Made by a program: the position numbers and the translations under genes
The notes under the pieces: model-generated
What the model saw: only the letters and a program-made list of their open reading frames with translations
Database searches by the model: none
Told to the model about the DNA's origin: nothing
Assembly (NCBI RefSeq): GCF_030769565.1
Contig: NZ_JAVCAP010000026.1
Location: 20,626-84,625 of the forward strand
Reading direction: 5' to 3'
DNA: 64,000 bases
Source: Methylophilus aquaticus
Lineage (GTDB): Bacteria > Pseudomonadota > Gammaproteobacteria > Burkholderiales > Methylophilaceae
Part shown: positions 16,819-28,019 of the stretch, one piece after another
Layout: each line of letters opens with the position of its first letter
Numbering within the stretch: position 1 is the first letter of the stretch

Positions 16819-17835
16819 TCATGCTGTGAGCGGGGCAGTCAGCCGATGATGTTTGTCGTACACCTCTACCCGGTTACGGCCCTGTTTTTTTGCAACATAC
16901 AGGGCTTTATCCGCCTGTTCGATCAGTAAATTGCCATCTTCACTGAAGTTGAGCCATTGGCTTTGCGGTTGTGTTGGTTTGGATGCCTGTGAAGCGTGGG
17001 CACCCAATGAAGCGATGCCTATGCTTACGGTCATCAGGCGATGCTCGGCAAAGCGAATATTCAAATCCATTACCTTCTGCCGTATGCGCTCACCAATCTT
17101 GATGGCTTCCTGGGAGGTGGTTTGCCCGAGGACCAGCACGAACTCTTCGCCACCATAGCGTGCAGCCAGATCGCCTGGGCGATTGGTATACTTTTTGAGA
17201 ATATCCGCGATTTGCTTCAGGCATTCATCCCCTGCGGCATGGCCCATGCTGTCGTTCAGCAATTTGAAATGATCTGCATCTATCATCATGATGCTCAGGC
17301 CGGACTGGTGGCGAATGGCCCGCGACCATTCGTCGCGCAAAAACAGTTCCAGCCGACGCCGGTTGGACAGGCCGGTCAGCGGATCCATCATGCTGAGTGC
17401 TGAGATTTCAAGCTCTGCCTGTTTGTGCACGGTAATGTTGGTCAGTGACACCAGGAAGCAGGGTGTGCTTGCTTGCGCGTCCTGCAACTGTGTGTCCTTC
17501 ATCGGGCAAATGTCCAAGGTGAGCCACGTCGGCTGATGCATGGGGGTGTGACAAAGATAGTCGGTTTTGAAGTGACCGGTTTCGCCATTCAGCACTTGCT
17601 GGATGCCTTGCAGAATCTGGGGCTGGTTGGTGTCTTCGTTGGCCTGGCAAATCTCCAGATAAGAGACGTTGGTCCAGTCTGCCTCTGCGGGCAGGCCATA
17701 ATACACGCCAAAGTTTTGCCAGGCACGGTTCACATAGAGAATGCGACTCTCTTGATCGATCACTGCAATTTGCAGCGAGAGCGTCTCTAAAATGCCTGTC
17801 AATAAGTGTGCGGGCAGCTTCAACAAGTGATCCAA
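16819..17835 (-). CDS. PAS-GGDEF diguanylate cyclase
   Basis: A 338-residue protein. Residues about 15-140 form a PAS-like sensor domain (LQIAVIDQESRILYVNRAW at 21-39). The cyclase domain starts at MDPLTGLSNRRRLELFL and carries GGEEF in the signature position. RPGD stands five residues before GGEEF, so the product-inhibition I-site is intact. It should make cyclic di-GMP from two GTP; no membrane segment is visible, so it is probably cytoplasmic. The only in-frame start is TTG at 17835 with no clear Shine-Dalgarno site, so the N-terminus is uncertain. It lies convergent with pgk and divergent from the second gap gene. Confidence 0.9.
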   Translation of the reverse strand: MDHLLKLPAHLLTGILETLSLQIAVIDQESRILYVNRAWQNFGVYYGLPAEADWTNVSYLEICQANEDTNQPQILQGIQQVLNGETGHFKTDYLCHTPMHQPTWLTLDICPMKDTQLQDAQASTPCFLVSLTNITVHKQAELEISALSMMDPLTGLSNRRRLELFLRDEWSRAIRHQSGLSIMMIDADHFKLLNDSMGHAAGDECLKQIADILKKYTNRPGDLAARYGGEEFVLVLGQTTSQEAIKIGERIRQKVMDLNIRFAEHRLMTVSIGIASLGAHASQASKPTQPQSQWLNFSEDGNLLIEQADKALYVAKKQGRNRVEVYDKHHRLTAPLTA

Positions 17836-18006
17836 TAGGCGTTGATATCAATCATGAAATTTTTCTTTTGGTGGTGTGAATATCGTCCCCTATGCTTATT
17901 CTATTCAAGCGCAGCCTTGCTGTCTAATACCATTATCAAAAAAATATTGCAAGGCTAGCATTAAACTTGCTTGTATAAGCATCAGTAACGTCGCTAGGAG
18001 GCAACG

Positions 18007-19068
18007 ATGGGTATTCGCGTGGGGATAAATGGCTTTGGCCGGATTGGTCGCATGGTATTGCGGGCCGCATTAAATCAGGCGGAATTCAAGGATATGGAAG
18101 TGGTGGCCATCAACGGCATCGAGGAGCCAGAGCATATGCTGTATATGCTCAAATACGACTCTGTGCACGGAAGATTGGCATACGATGCACATTTAGAGGG
18201 CAATGCGCTGGTGGTGGATGGCAAGCCGATCCGCTTGACCGCGCACAGCAATCCAGCCGAGATTGACTGGGCCGCGGTTGAAGTGGATGTTGTGGTGGAA
18301 TGCACCGGTGTGTTTTTGACACAGGAAAGCTGCGCTGCCCATATTGCCGGGGGCGCGCGTATTGTGGTGCAGTCAGCACCGGGGAAGGACGATACACCGA
18401 TGTATGTGTATGGCGTCAATCACTACCATTACCATGGCGAGGAAATCGTTTCCGCGGCTTCTTGTACAACGAACGGCTTGGCCCCAATGGTGAAAGTGTT
18501 GCATGATCATTTTGGCATCAAGCGCGGACTGATGACCACCATTCATGCTGCAACGGCCACGCAAAAAACCGTAGATGGTACGTCGAAAAAAGACTGGCGC
18601 GGCGGCCGGGGCGTGTTTGACAACATTATTCCTTCAAGTACGGGTGCTGCCAAAGCGGTGGGCAAGGTGATTCCGGCGCTGAATAAAAAGCTGACGGGCA
18701 TGGCCATGCGTATTCCATCTGCCGATGTCTCGGTGGTGGATTTAACGGTGGAACTACAACAAAAAACCACTTATGACGATATTTGTGCTGTCATGAAATA
18801 CGCAGCCGAACGTGATTTAAAAGGCGTGCTGGCCTACACCGATGAGCAGGTGGTTTCCAGTGACTTCAGGGGTTATCCGGCCGCCAGTGTGTTTGATGCC
18901 AAGGCCGGGATAATGCTGGACCCGACCTTTGTGAAGCTGATCGGCTGGTATGACAATGAATACGGCTACACCTGTAATTTGCTGCGGTTAACACGCTACG
19001 TGGCCTATGCCAAGCTGTCCATGACGGAGATACCGGAGCCTCCTGAAGCTGTAGCACAAGCGGCTTGA
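18007..19068 (+). CDS. gap: glyceraldehyde-3-phosphate dehydrogenase, type I (copy 2)
   Basis: A 353-residue paralogue of the upstream gap gene, with the same [26 protein letters not shown] and [15 protein letters not shown] blocks. It has a C-terminal extension of about 20 residues ([18 protein letters not shown]). GGAGG precedes the ATG. Substitutions in the first 100 residues, such as the [16 protein letters not shown] segment, show old divergence rather than a recent duplication. The paralogues may differ in NAD/NADP use or direction; this cannot be settled from motifs. It sits upstream of purC. Confidence 0.95.
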   Translation: MGIRVGINGFGRIGRMVLRAALNQAEFKDMEVVAINGIEEPEHMLYMLKYDSVHGRLAYDAHLEGNALVVDGKPIRLTAHSNPAEIDWAAVEVDVVVECTGVFLTQESCAAHIAGGARIVVQSAPGKDDTPMYVYGVNHYHYHGEEIVSAASCTTNGLAPMVKVLHDHFGIKRGLMTTIHAATATQKTVDGTSKKDWRGGRGVFDNIIPSSTGAAKAVGKVIPALNKKLTGMAMRIPSADVSVVDLTVELQQKTTYDDICAVMKYAAERDLKGVLAYTDEQVVSSDFRGYPAASVFDAKAGIMLDPTFVKLIGWYDNEYGYTCNLLRLTRYVAYAKLSMTEIPEPPEAVAQAA

Positions 19069-19161
19069 TGACAGACCGTTGTCAGGCTGGCTGACAAAGT
19101 ATTCGCCTGCGCGGGTGCGGCGCTTTATAATACCGCTTTTATTATTGTAGTGATGCTTGCC

Positions 19162-20061
19162 ATGACCGCACCCTTGCTGGAAACCTCGATTCAAAGCCTG
19201 AAAAAACTGCATCAGGGCAAAGTCCGCGATATTTACGATATCGACGCACAGACCATGTTGCTTGTCAGCACTGACCGCCTGAGTGCTTTTGATGTGATTT
19301 TGCCTACCGGCATTCCACACAAAGGCGCCATGTTGACGCAAATGGCCAATTTCTGGTTTGAGCAACTGGCCGATGTGGTGCCAAATCATCTCACCGGTAT
19401 TGCCCCGGAAAGCGTAGTGGCCCCGGATGAAGTCGCGCAGGTGCGTGGCCGTGCAGTGGTGGTGAAGAAGTTGAAAGCATTGCCGCTCGAAGCAATTGTG
19501 CGTGGCTACTTGGTGGGCAGTGGCTGGAAAGAGTACCAAGCCAAAGGGACTGTGTGTGATATTCAGCTGCCAGCCGGATTGCAACTCGCGCAACAACTGC
19601 CCCAGCCTTTATTTACCCCCTCCAGTAAAGCCGCCGTGGGTGAACACGACGAAAACATCAGCGTGGCGCAAGTCGAGGCGCTGATTGGCAAAGACCTGAC
19701 TGCCAAAGTCGAAAAAACAGCGATAGCGCTGTATACCCGTGCCGCAGAATATGCGCGCACCAAGGGCATTATCATCGCCGACACTAAATTTGAATTTGGC
19801 GTGGATGAGCATGGCGTGCTGCATGTGATGGATGAAGTATTGACGCCGGATTCCTCACGTTTCTGGCCTGCAGATCAATATCAGATAGGCAGTAATCCCC
19901 CCAGTTATGACAAGCAGTTTGTGCGTGACTGGCTGGAAAGCTGCGACTGGGACAAAACACCGCCTGGACCTGTATTGCCGCCGGACATTGCAAAGCGTAC
20001 CTCTGACAAGTATATGGAAGCGTTTGCCAAGCTGACCGGACGTATTTTGCAGGTGGAATAG
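19162..20061 (+). CDS. purC: phosphoribosylaminoimidazole-succinocarboxamide synthase
   Basis: A 299-residue SAICAR synthetase of the monofunctional purine pathway type. Blocks [57 protein letters not shown] and [14 protein letters not shown] are in order. The ATG at 19162 is chosen from the family N-terminus; ATG at 19153 is possible, and neither has a good Shine-Dalgarno site. A TATAAT at 19126-19131 is a likely -10 element, which would give a very short leader. It ends 23 bases before the DUF1232 gene. Confidence 0.95.
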   Translation: MTAPLLETSIQSLKKLHQGKVRDIYDIDAQTMLLVSTDRLSAFDVILPTGIPHKGAMLTQMANFWFEQLADVVPNHLTGIAPESVVAPDEVAQVRGRAVVVKKLKALPLEAIVRGYLVGSGWKEYQAKGTVCDIQLPAGLQLAQQLPQPLFTPSSKAAVGEHDENISVAQVEALIGKDLTAKVEKTAIALYTRAAEYARTKGIIIADTKFEFGVDEHGVLHVMDEVLTPDSSRFWPADQYQIGSNPPSYDKQFVRDWLESCDWDKTPPGPVLPPDIAKRTSDKYMEAFAKLTGRILQVE

Positions 20062-20084
20062 GCCTGGCGAATACTGGAGATCCG

Positions 20085-20360
20085 TTGCGTTTTCGTGCAC
20101 AACTGGCCGCGCTGGCGGCCAGATTCAAACAGGAGCTGGTATTTTACCGTGCCTTGCTCGCACATCCGGATACGCCATGGCTGGCAAAAGCCTTGTTGTG
20201 GCTGGCACTGGGCTATTTAGTATTGCCCTTTGACTTGATTCCCGATTTTATTCCGGTCATTGGCCAGATTGATGAGTTGGTGATTTTGCCTTTGCTAGTC
20301 TATCTGGCGCTAAAAGTAACCCCAATAGCCGTACGACAATCCTGTCGTGCACAGATATAG
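20085..20360 (+). CDS. DUF1232 (YkvA-like) small membrane protein
   Basis: A 91-residue protein with the DUF1232 core: TPWLAKALLWLALGYLVLP, then FDLIPDFIPVIGQIDELV and LPLLVYLALKV. Two hydrophobic segments flank the conserved P-x-D-L-I-P-D-F-I-P loop, so it should be an inner-membrane protein. Function unknown. The start is a TTG at 20085, supported by GGAG 7 bases upstream. It is probably co-transcribed with purC. Confidence 0.85.
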   Translation: MRFRAQLAALAARFKQELVFYRALLAHPDTPWLAKALLWLALGYLVLPFDLIPDFIPVIGQIDELVILPLLVYLALKVTPIAVRQSCRAQI

Positions 20361-20641
20361 TAACCTTTAATCAAAATTTTCTGCTAAGCGATTTAATATC
20401 GCACGCGAACGTCAACTTATCCATTTTTCGGTTGCGTTGTGTAGATTTTCTGTCCGTAGAGCGGCTACTGACACAAAATCTGCCGAATTTATACATTAAA
20501 CAATAGGGCGTTGTTGTTTCAAGCGCTAATGAAAAATACAGATCAAATTAAAAATAAAGCAATTCATGCTTTTATTTGCCATCAACACGCCACATTCTTC
20601 GCCTATAATGGCGGTTTTTTCGTTGAGATAGGTTTAACACG

Positions 20642-21190
20642 ATGTCTTTGAATTTGGTGCCAAGTGGTAGAGATTTGCCCCACGACTTTAACGTCATCAT
20701 CGAGATTCCAGCTAATGGTGATCCGGTCAAGTATGAAGTTGACAAGGAAAGTGGTGCATTGTTTGTGGATCGCTTTATGGGAACCTCCATGCAGTATCCA
20801 TGCAATTATGGTTACATTCCGCACACGCTGGGTGATGATGGAGACCCTGTGGATGTATTGGTTATTACTCCTGTGCCGTTGTTGCCAGGGGTTGTGGTAC
20901 GTTGCCGCGCACTCGGTATGCTCAAAATGACAGATGAGGCCGGTGGTGATGCCAAGGTGTTGGCTGTGCCAGTTGAGAAAGTTTGTGGATTGTATGCTTA
21001 TCAAAGAACATTGAGTGATGTCTCTCCGTGGCGTCTGGATATGATTGCGCATTTCTTTGAGCATTACAAAGATTTGGATAAAGGCAAATGGGTAAAAATC
21101 GAAGGCTGGGTAGGCATCGATGATGCGCACAAAGAAATCACTGATGGTGTAATTCGTTACAATGATGCCGAAGTCAAGCCGGCGTTCTGA
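20642..21190 (+). CDS. ppa: inorganic pyrophosphatase, soluble family I
   Basis: A 182-residue cytoplasmic enzyme that hydrolyses pyrophosphate. Active-site blocks are [50 protein letters not shown] and [17 protein letters not shown]. The acidic DDGDPVD motif is complete. A TATAAT at 20604-20609 is a plausible -10 box within the 281-base upstream gap, in which no gene was seen; no good -35 was found at the right distance. It is convergent with the membrane pyrophosphatase gene, sharing one bidirectional terminator. Confidence 0.96.
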   Translation: MSLNLVPSGRDLPHDFNVIIEIPANGDPVKYEVDKESGALFVDRFMGTSMQYPCNYGYIPHTLGDDGDPVDVLVITPVPLLPGVVVRCRALGMLKMTDEAGGDAKVLAVPVEKVCGLYAYQRTLSDVSPWRLDMIAHFFEHYKDLDKGKWVKIEGWVGIDDAHKEITDGVIRYNDAEVKPAF

Positions 21191-21205
21191 GCGATCGTAG
21201 CAGCA

Positions 21206-21235
21206 TAAAAAAGTCGGCATTTGCCGACTTTTTTA
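21206..21235. terminator. bidirectional terminator between ppa and hppA
   Basis: AAGTCGGCA / TGCCGACTT (21211-21219 with 21222-21230) flanked by an A run on the left and a T run on the right, so it can end transcripts from both directions. Confidence 0.9.
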
Positions 21236-21257
21236 TATTCAGTAGCTATTAAAATGT

Positions 21258-23288
21258 TTAATGCAATAGTGGCACGATTAGCAAGGCCACAATGTTGATG
21301 ATTTTAATCAGCGGGTTGACTGCCGGGCCTGCAGTGTCCTTATACGGGTCACCCACAGTGTCGCCGGTTACGGCCGCCTTGTGGGCGTCCGAGCCTTTGC
21401 CGCCGTGATGGCCGTCTTCAATATATTTTTTTGCATTGTCCCATGCGCCACCCCCGGTACACATGGAAATGGCGACAAACAAGCCGGTCACAATAGTGCC
21501 CATCAGCAAGCCGCCCAGTGCAATCGGGCCTAGAAAAATGCCGACTAAAATAGGTGCAGCCACCGGCAGTAAGGATGGAATCATCATTTCCTTGATCGCT
21601 GCTGTGGTGAGCATGTCGACGGCTTTGCCATATTCCGGTTTGGCGGTGCCTTCCATAATGCCTTTGATTTCACGGAATTGGCGTCGAACCTCTTCGACCA
21701 CACTGCTGGCCGCGCGGCCAACCGCTTCCATGGCCATGGCGGCAAACAGATAAGGAATCAATCCGCCAATAAACAGGCCGATGATCACTTTTGGGTCGCT
21801 GAGGTCAAAGCTGGCGGTAATGCCTGCGCTCTCAAGTTTGTGGGTGTAGTCGGCGAACAACACCAGTGATGCGAGGCCCGCTGAACCAATAGCATATCCT
21901 TTGGTTACGGCTTTGGTGGTGTTGCCAACTGCATCCAGGGGGTCGGTCACATCGCGCACGCTGCTGGGCAGTTCTGCCATTTCGGCAATGCCGCCCGCGT
22001 TGTCAGTAATCGGGCCATAGGCATCCAGTGCCACAATAATGCCCGCCATGCTCAGCATCGCCATTGCGGCAATCGCTACACCGTATAACCCTGCCAGATG
22101 GTAGGCGACAAAGATCGCCAGGCACACCGAGAGTACTGGTAAGGCGGTCGACTTCATCGAAACACCAATCCCGGCGATAATGTTAGTGGCATGGCCGGTA
22201 GTGGAGGCTTGCGCGACATGTTTGACCGGTGCATAGTCAGTGCCTGTGTAGTATTCAGTGATCCAGACCAGGGCTGCAGTCAAGACCAGACCCACCGCAC
22301 AGGCTCCAAATAGAGCATTGCTGGAAACGGTCACCTCGCTGTGGGTGTAACCCTGTGGGAACACCGCCTGTGTTACAAAGTAGAACGCGATGAGTGATAG
22401 CACGCCTGCTACTGCCAGGCCTTTGTAGAGTGCGGGCATCACGTTTTTCATCCCCGGCGAAGCTTTGACAAAGAAACAGCCAATAATGGAGGCGATGATA
22501 GACACCGCCCCCAGTAGTAACGGATAAATGACCCCATTGGTGCCGGCTTCTGTTGCCATCAGCCCTCCCAGTACCATGGTAGCAATCAGTGTTACGGCAT
22601 AGGTTTCAAACAGGTCAGCAGCCATACCGGCACAATCGCCGACATTATCGCCCACATTGTCGGCAATCACCGCCGGATTGCGTGGGTCGTCCTCAGGAAT
22701 ACCAGCTTCGACCTTGCCTACCAGATCTGCTCCAACGTCTGCTCCTTTGGTGAAAATGCCGCCCCCTAATCGTGCAAATATTGAAATCAGCGAGGAGCCA
22801 AATGCCAGCCCGATCAGCGGATTCAAGTCGGTGGCTTGCTCTGCACCCAGATAGATATAAAAGCCGGTGACGCCCAGCAAGCCCAGCCCCACCACCAGCA
22901 TGCCCGTAATGGCCCCGCCTTTAAAGGCGACATCCAAGGCTGCGCCAATACCATTGGTCGCGGCTTGTGCAGTGCGAACATTGGCCTTGACCGAGACATT
23001 CATGCCGATAAAACCACAAGCCCCTGACAGTACGGCGCCAATGACAAAGCCGATAGCTGTTTGCAGGCTTAAGAAAACGCCAATTAAAATAGCCAGAATC
23101 ACGCCGACCAGTGCAATGGTTTTGTATTGTCGGGACAGGTAGGCGGCTGCGCCTTGTTGAATGGCCCCCGCAATTTCCTGCATACGTGCATTACCTGCGG
23201 GTAATCCTGAAATCCACTTGCTCATTACTACGCCATATAGCACTGCCAACACTGCTGCGCCGATGGCTAACATTAATGCGACTGACAT
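21258..23288 (-). CDS. hppA: membrane proton-translocating pyrophosphatase, K+-independent type
   Basis: A 676-residue inner-membrane protein with many transmembrane helices that couples pyrophosphate hydrolysis to proton pumping. The substrate block [20 protein letters not shown], then [18 protein letters not shown], and the C-terminal [18 protein letters not shown] are intact. At the diagnostic site the sequence is [17 protein letters not shown], with Lys and Thr where potassium-dependent enzymes have Ala and Gly, which marks the K+-independent proton-pumping class. AGGAG precedes the start. Convergent with ppa, it would recover energy from biosynthetic pyrophosphate. Confidence 0.96.
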   Translation of the reverse strand: MSVALMLAIGAAVLAVLYGVVMSKWISGLPAGNARMQEIAGAIQQGAAAYLSRQYKTIALVGVILAILIGVFLSLQTAIGFVIGAVLSGACGFIGMNVSVKANVRTAQAATNGIGAALDVAFKGGAITGMLVVGLGLLGVTGFYIYLGAEQATDLNPLIGLAFGSSLISIFARLGGGIFTKGADVGADLVGKVEAGIPEDDPRNPAVIADNVGDNVGDCAGMAADLFETYAVTLIATMVLGGLMATEAGTNGVIYPLLLGAVSIIASIIGCFFVKASPGMKNVMPALYKGLAVAGVLSLIAFYFVTQAVFPQGYTHSEVTVSSNALFGACAVGLVLTAALVWITEYYTGTDYAPVKHVAQASTTGHATNIIAGIGVSMKSTALPVLSVCLAIFVAYHLAGLYGVAIAAMAMLSMAGIIVALDAYGPITDNAGGIAEMAELPSSVRDVTDPLDAVGNTTKAVTKGYAIGSAGLASLVLFADYTHKLESAGITASFDLSDPKVIIGLFIGGLIPYLFAAMAMEAVGRAASSVVEEVRRQFREIKGIMEGTAKPEYGKAVDMLTTAAIKEMMIPSLLPVAAPILVGIFLGPIALGGLLMGTIVTGLFVAISMCTGGGAWDNAKKYIEDGHHGGKGSDAHKAAVTGDTVGDPYKDTAGPAVNPLIKIINIVALLIVPLLH

Positions 23289-23467
23289 GACTTCTCCTGT
23301 TCCTGATGAAACTTCGTTAAACGTAATGATTGCTCGCCTCCCCTGTTACCTTGGTTCCTTTCACGCAATGTAGTTGTAAATAAAATGTAACAGGTTGGTG
23401 CATTATTGCACTATTAAAGTGCGTCTACAAGTTGTCAGGAACTGGCGCTTGCAGTGTTCATCAGCGC

Positions 23468-23908
23468 TTAGCGCTGATGGCGAATGAACTGTCGCAAGGC
23501 GGCTTGTAACGCCGGGTTTTCGATGTGCTCTGCACAGCTTTCCAGTGTGCTAAGTGCTTGGCTGGATGGTGGCTTGATGTGTTTACGTTTGACTGGCGCA
23601 GGAGATTTTACTTGCACTTTGACCTTAATTGCGTTAAGGTTTAAGCCTTTGATTTGCCTTGATTTTTGGCAAATTTCCTGAGTTTTTGCCAGAAGAGATG
23701 GGCTGAGCAGCCTGATTCTGTTGGCAATAGCGCCCGAGTAAGCGCCTATGATGAGTGCTCCCTGGTCAATGCCGATGACCTGCGAATGCGCAGAAAATTC
23801 CGGTGCTGCCAGTGACCATAGCTGTTGCAGACGCTGATGGTGTTCAGCCTCTTGCAACAAAGGCTTGAGGCCGCTGTGGTTATTGAACACTTGATTGATT
23901 TTGAACAT
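23468..23908 (-). CDS. dciA: DciA-like (DUF721) helicase-loading protein
   Basis: A 146-residue protein starting MFKINQVFNNHSGLKPLLQ, with the N-terminal DUF721 fold: LQQLWSLAAPEFSAHSQV, IDQGALIIGAYSGAIANRIR and LLSPSLLAKTQEI. The C-terminal part is Lys/Pro-rich and helical. DciA loads the replicative helicase DnaB in bacteria without DnaC. Its place beside an M23 peptidase and secA is the common proteobacterial neighbourhood for this gene. An upstream ATG at 23923 is an alternative start. The family call is by pattern only. Confidence 0.75.
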   Translation of the reverse strand: MFKINQVFNNHSGLKPLLQEAEHHQRLQQLWSLAAPEFSAHSQVIGIDQGALIIGAYSGAIANRIRLLSPSLLAKTQEICQKSRQIKGLNLNAIKVKVQVKSPAPVKRKHIKPPSSQALSTLESCAEHIENPALQAALRQFIRHQR

Positions 23909-23990
23909 AGAGGCATTCCGCATTAAGCCATTCTATTTTACATCATGGCACGCGCGAGAAGATGCCGGTGAATAACGAGAGTTTTGTCGC

Positions 23991-24893
23991 ATGATTAATA
24001 TCATTATTGTGTCTGAAAAAATGGCCAAGCCCAAAACCCTGGGCTTGCTGGAAAGTATTGCTTTGTTGCTGGGACTGATTGTGTTGCCAGTGGTATTAAC
24101 CCTGTTGTTTATTACGCCGCAACAGGTGATCAAGTCTCAGGGAGTTAAAGCCATGTTGCCGCCCCATTTGCGCGGGGCCATGTTATCGACTCAAAACCAT
24201 TTGGATGCGTATGCCAAACAGATTGGCGAGTTGCAAGCGCGAATTTTACGTCTGGATGCACAAAATCAGCGGTTATCCAAACTGGCGGGTATCAAGTCAG
24301 GGGCTGAACCCATCAGCCAGCGCACACCTGTGAATGAGTTGCTTGGACAAGGGGGGCCGCTGGTGAAAGACAGCCCGTTGTCTGAAGAGGATTTAAAGTC
24401 CACGATTGAAAAAATGGCTGCAGATCTTGATTTGCGAGATGAGTATCAGGGCAAGCTTGAAGCCAAATTGCTGTTGAAAAGTGTGCTGCGTGAAATGCTG
24501 CCCAACAGCAGCCCGGTGGAGGTGGCTTACAGTTCTTCGAGTTATGGCTGGCGGATTGATCCCATGAGCGGACACCGCGCTTTTCATGAGGGGCTGGACT
24601 TTCCGGCGGCCGTGGGTACGCCAGTGTTTGCTGCAGCAGACGGGATTGTGACCATGGCAACACAGACGCCAGACTACGGTAATTTGTTGAAGATTGATCA
24701 TGGCTCAGGTTTGGAAACCCGTTATGCCCACAACTCCAGTTTGCTGGTAAAACCTGGAGAACGTGTCATGAAAGGCCAGAAAATTGCCCTGATTGGCAGT
24801 ACTGGCCGCTCCACTGGGCCGCACTTGCATTATGAAATTCGCCTGAATGGTAATCCGCTTGATCCGCGTGAGTATCTCAGGAACCATTCCTGA
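23991..24893 (+). CDS. M23 (LytM) peptidase with membrane anchor
   Basis: A 300-residue protein with one N-terminal transmembrane helix (about residues 18-42) and a helical, probably coiled-coil stretch (about 65-100 and 130-160). The C-terminal LytM domain begins SSYGWRIDPMSGHRAFHEG. The zinc ligands appear as HEGLDF and HLHYE, so the peptidase site looks complete. The expected role is cell-wall endopeptidase or amidase activator in the periplasm. It lies divergent from the dciA-like gene and 125 bases upstream of secA. Confidence 0.9.
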   Translation: MINIIIVSEKMAKPKTLGLLESIALLLGLIVLPVVLTLLFITPQQVIKSQGVKAMLPPHLRGAMLSTQNHLDAYAKQIGELQARILRLDAQNQRLSKLAGIKSGAEPISQRTPVNELLGQGGPLVKDSPLSEEDLKSTIEKMAADLDLRDEYQGKLEAKLLLKSVLREMLPNSSPVEVAYSSSSYGWRIDPMSGHRAFHEGLDFPAAVGTPVFAAADGIVTMATQTPDYGNLLKIDHGSGLETRYAHNSSLLVKPGERVMKGQKIALIGSTGRSTGPHLHYEIRLNGNPLDPREYLRNHS

Positions 24894-25018
24894 TGTTGGT
24901 TCTCTATTGCCAGAATTCTGTTAGTACAATGCAATAATCGAGACAATCGCCCTCTATATCTTATACAATCTCAGTTTATTTTCAATCTAACCCGCTTGCG
25001 CGGAAATCGGTGTGACTC

Positions 25019-27745
25019 ATGTTAGCCTCGTTGTTTAAAAAATTATTTGGCAGTCGTAATGAACGGCTGGTCAAGCAGTATCTGCAAATCGTCAAGCAAG
25101 TCAATGCGTTGGAACCCGAAATTCAAACGCTGACAGATGAGCAATTGCGTGGAAAAACTGAGGAGTTCAAGCAACGTTACGCACAAGGCGAAAGCCTGGA
25201 TAAATTGTTGCCAGAGGCCTTTGCCGTGGTACGTGAAGGCAGTAAACGTGCCTTGGGCATGCGCCATTTTGACGTGCAACTGATTGGTGGCATGGTGCTG
25301 AATGCGGGCAAAATTGCCGAGATGCGTACCGGTGAGGGCAAAACGCTGGTGGCAACATTGCCCACGTACCTGAATGCGCTGACCGGCAAAGGCGTGCATG
25401 TGGTAACGGTTAACGATTATTTGGCCAAACGTGACGCCGAGTGGATGGGGAAACTCTACAACTTTCTGGGTTTGACGGTAGGCATTAACCTGTCACAAAT
25501 GACACACGATGCGAAACAGGCCGCCTATGCGGCGGACATTACCTACGGTACCAATAACGAATTCGGCTTTGACTACTTGCGTGACAATATGGTGTTCAGC
25601 AAGGAAGAGCGTGTACAGCGCACCCTCAACTATGCACTGGTGGATGAAGTTGACTCGATTCTGATTGATGAAGCGCGTACCCCGCTGATTATTTCCGGCC
25701 AGGCCGAACATAGCGTGGATTTGTATGGTGCAATTAACGAAGTCGCCAAGCAATTAACGCGTCAAACTGCAGAAGACGGCGAAGGCGATTTCTGGGTCGA
25801 TGAAAAAGCACAAAGTGTGACCATGAGCGAAATTGGTCACGAGCATGCCGAGCAGTTGCTGGAGCAGAGCGGTATGTTACCTGCCGGTTCTAGCTTGTAT
25901 GAGCCTGCCAATATTACGTTGGTGCATCATTTATACGCTTCATTGCGTGCGCAAAACCTGTACCACCGTGACCAGCATTATGTGGTGCGCAATGGTGAAA
26001 TCGTCATTGTCGATGAATTTTCTGGCCGCATGATGCCGGGCCGTCGCTGGTCAGATGGATTGCATCAGGCGGTAGAGGCAAAAGAAGGCGTAGCCATCCA
26101 GAAAGAAAACCAGACACTGGCTTCCATCACTTTCCAGAACTATTTCCGCATGTATAACAAGCTGAGCGGGATGACCGGAACAGCGGATACTGAAGCATAC
26201 GAATTTAACCAGATTTACGGCCTTGAAACCGTGGTGATCCCGACACATCGTGCTGTTCAGCGTGTGGATGCGATGGACAAGGTTTATCGTACCGGCATGG
26301 AAAAATACAAAGCGGTCATTGAGGATATTAAAGAGTGTCAGGCCAAGGGTCAGCCTGTGCTGGTGGGCACCACCTCGATTGAAAACTCCGAACTGATTTC
26401 GAATTTGCTGACACAGGCTAAATTGGAGCATCAGGTACTCAATGCCAAGCAGCATGAACGCGAAGCGACCATTGTGGCAGAAGCCGGACGTCCAGGCATG
26501 ATCACTATTGCCACCAATATGGCCGGTCGCGGCACGGATATTGTACTGGGTGGGAATCCGGAGAGTGATATCCACGGCATTCGTCATGATGACAGCCTGA
26601 GTGATACTGAAAAAGAGACCGAAATTGCACAGTTGCAGGCCGAATGGCAACAGCGCCATGATGTAGTGTTAGCTGCTGGTGGTTTGCATATTATCGGTAC
26701 CGAGCGTCACGAGTCTCGCCGCGTAGACAACCAGTTGCGTGGGCGTTCCGGGCGTCAGGGTGATCCTGGCTCGAGCCGTTTCTACCTGTCGCTTGAAGAC
26801 CAGTTATTGCGTATTTTCTCAGGCGAGCGTGTAGCTGCGATTATGACCCGCCTCAATATGCCGGAGGGCGAAGCCATTGAGCATGCCATGGTGACGCGTG
26901 CGATTGAAAATGCGCAGCGCAAGGTTGAAGGCCGCAACTTTGATATCCGCAAGCAATTGCTGGAATATGATGATGTTTCGAATGACCAGCGCAAAGTGAT
27001 TTACGAGCAGCGCAATGATTTACTTGAATCCGTCGATGTTGGCCAAACCATACGCGCCATGCGTGAGGATGTGGTGAACAGTCTTTTCAACACCTATGTG
27101 CCCCCAGGCAGCGTGGAAGAACAGTGGGACATTGCCGGTTTGGAGCAAGCCTTGCTGGCAGATACCGGCATGACCTTGCCCGTGGGCGAGTGGCTGGAAG
27201 GTAATCCTGATTTGCATGAAGAAACTCTGCGTGCACGTATTCTGGATAGTGCCAATGAAAGTTATGCGGGCAAAGAGATGATGGCTGGCAATGAGAATAT
27301 GCGCAATTTTGAACGCGCTGTCATGTTGCAAAGCCTGGATAACCACTGGCGGGAACATCTAGCCGCGCTTGATCATTTGCGTCAGGGTATTCATTTGCGC
27401 TCTTATGCACAGAAGAATCCGAAGCAGGAATACAAGCGCGAAGCATTTGAGCTGTTTGAGTCATTGCTCAATACAGTGAAAAGTGAAGTGACCCGCATCA
27501 CAATGCTGGTACAGGTACGCTCACGCGAAGAGCTGGAAGAAGAGGAGCGCCGTGCCGAAGAGGCCATGCGTGCTGCTGATGTCGGAAATGTTCAATATCA
27601 GCACACGGATTATGATAGTGCATTGGGAAATACTGCTGAGCCTGAAGCACTCAATATGCCTGAAGGTGTACGTGTAGGCCGTAACGATCCTTGTCCATGT
27701 GGCTCTGGCAAGCGTTACAAAAATTGCCATGGCGCTTTAAATTAA
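25019..27745 (+). CDS. secA: preprotein translocase ATPase SecA
   Basis: A 908-residue motor ATPase that pushes secretory proteins through SecYEG. Walker A is [14 protein letters not shown] (about residue 104), the DEAD-type box is [20 protein letters not shown], and helicase motifs [10 protein letters not shown] and [16 protein letters not shown] follow. The zinc-binding SecB/lipid-contact tail [14 protein letters not shown] ends the protein. The adjacent secretion-related genes secD, secF and yajC are 27 kb away on the other strand. Confidence 0.97.
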   Translation: MLASLFKKLFGSRNERLVKQYLQIVKQVNALEPEIQTLTDEQLRGKTEEFKQRYAQGESLDKLLPEAFAVVREGSKRALGMRHFDVQLIGGMVLNAGKIAEMRTGEGKTLVATLPTYLNALTGKGVHVVTVNDYLAKRDAEWMGKLYNFLGLTVGINLSQMTHDAKQAAYAADITYGTNNEFGFDYLRDNMVFSKEERVQRTLNYALVDEVDSILIDEARTPLIISGQAEHSVDLYGAINEVAKQLTRQTAEDGEGDFWVDEKAQSVTMSEIGHEHAEQLLEQSGMLPAGSSLYEPANITLVHHLYASLRAQNLYHRDQHYVVRNGEIVIVDEFSGRMMPGRRWSDGLHQAVEAKEGVAIQKENQTLASITFQNYFRMYNKLSGMTGTADTEAYEFNQIYGLETVVIPTHRAVQRVDAMDKVYRTGMEKYKAVIEDIKECQAKGQPVLVGTTSIENSELISNLLTQAKLEHQVLNAKQHEREATIVAEAGRPGMITIATNMAGRGTDIVLGGNPESDIHGIRHDDSLSDTEKETEIAQLQAEWQQRHDVVLAAGGLHIIGTERHESRRVDNQLRGRSGRQGDPGSSRFYLSLEDQLLRIFSGERVAAIMTRLNMPEGEAIEHAMVTRAIENAQRKVEGRNFDIRKQLLEYDDVSNDQRKVIYEQRNDLLESVDVGQTIRAMREDVVNSLFNTYVPPGSVEEQWDIAGLEQALLADTGMTLPVGEWLEGNPDLHEETLRARILDSANESYAGKEMMAGNENMRNFERAVMLQSLDNHWREHLAALDHLRQGIHLRSYAQKNPKQEYKREAFELFESLLNTVKSEVTRITMLVQVRSREELEEEERRAEEAMRAADVGNVQYQHTDYDSALGNTAEPEALNMPEGVRVGRNDPCPCGSGKRYKNCHGALN

Positions 27746-27776
27746 TCGCATATTGTCAGACTCTGATGGAGTGAAA

Positions 27777-27959
27777 ATGAGTGAAGAAGAAGTACAATCC
27801 CCTTGCATTGGTGTTTGCACCATAGATGAGGCGAATGGTTTTTGCCAAGGCTGTTTTCGCACACTAGAAGAGATTCAAGGGTGGTGGGACTTTGATAACG
27901 TGAAAAAAGCCGAGGTGGTCAATATGGCTACGCAGAGAGAAACAGCTGCTTTTGATTAA
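27777..27959 (+). CDS. DUF1289 small Cys-rich protein
   Basis: A 60-residue protein starting MSEEEVQSPCIGVC, with Cys residues arranged PCIGVC...FCQGCFRTLEEI followed by a Trp pair, the DUF1289 pattern and a possible small metal-binding knuckle. Function unknown. The start at 27777 is chosen because GGAG lies 7 bases upstream. It follows secA by 31 bases and is likely co-transcribed; a perfect palindromic terminator comes next. Confidence 0.88.
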   Translation: MSEEEVQSPCIGVCTIDEANGFCQGCFRTLEEIQGWWDFDNVKKAEVVNMATQRETAAFD

Positions 27960-27975
27960 TTCAAAAGTAACGCAC

Positions 27976-28011
27976 AATAATAAAGCCGGTCAATTGACCG
28001 GCTTTATTATT
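27976..28011. terminator. 36-bp palindromic bidirectional terminator
   Basis: A perfect inverted repeat centred on CAATTG (27976-28011) with a GC-rich core AAAGCCGGTC / GACCGGCTTT and A/T-rich ends. It separates the secA-DUF1289 unit from the convergent marR gene. Confidence 0.85.
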
Positions 28012-28019
28012 GATGCTGC

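Noticed and set aside
17408..17851. Second minus-strand frame overlapping the diguanylate cyclase N-terminus
   Set aside because: No recognisable domain, while the other frame gives a continuous PAS-GGDEF protein.
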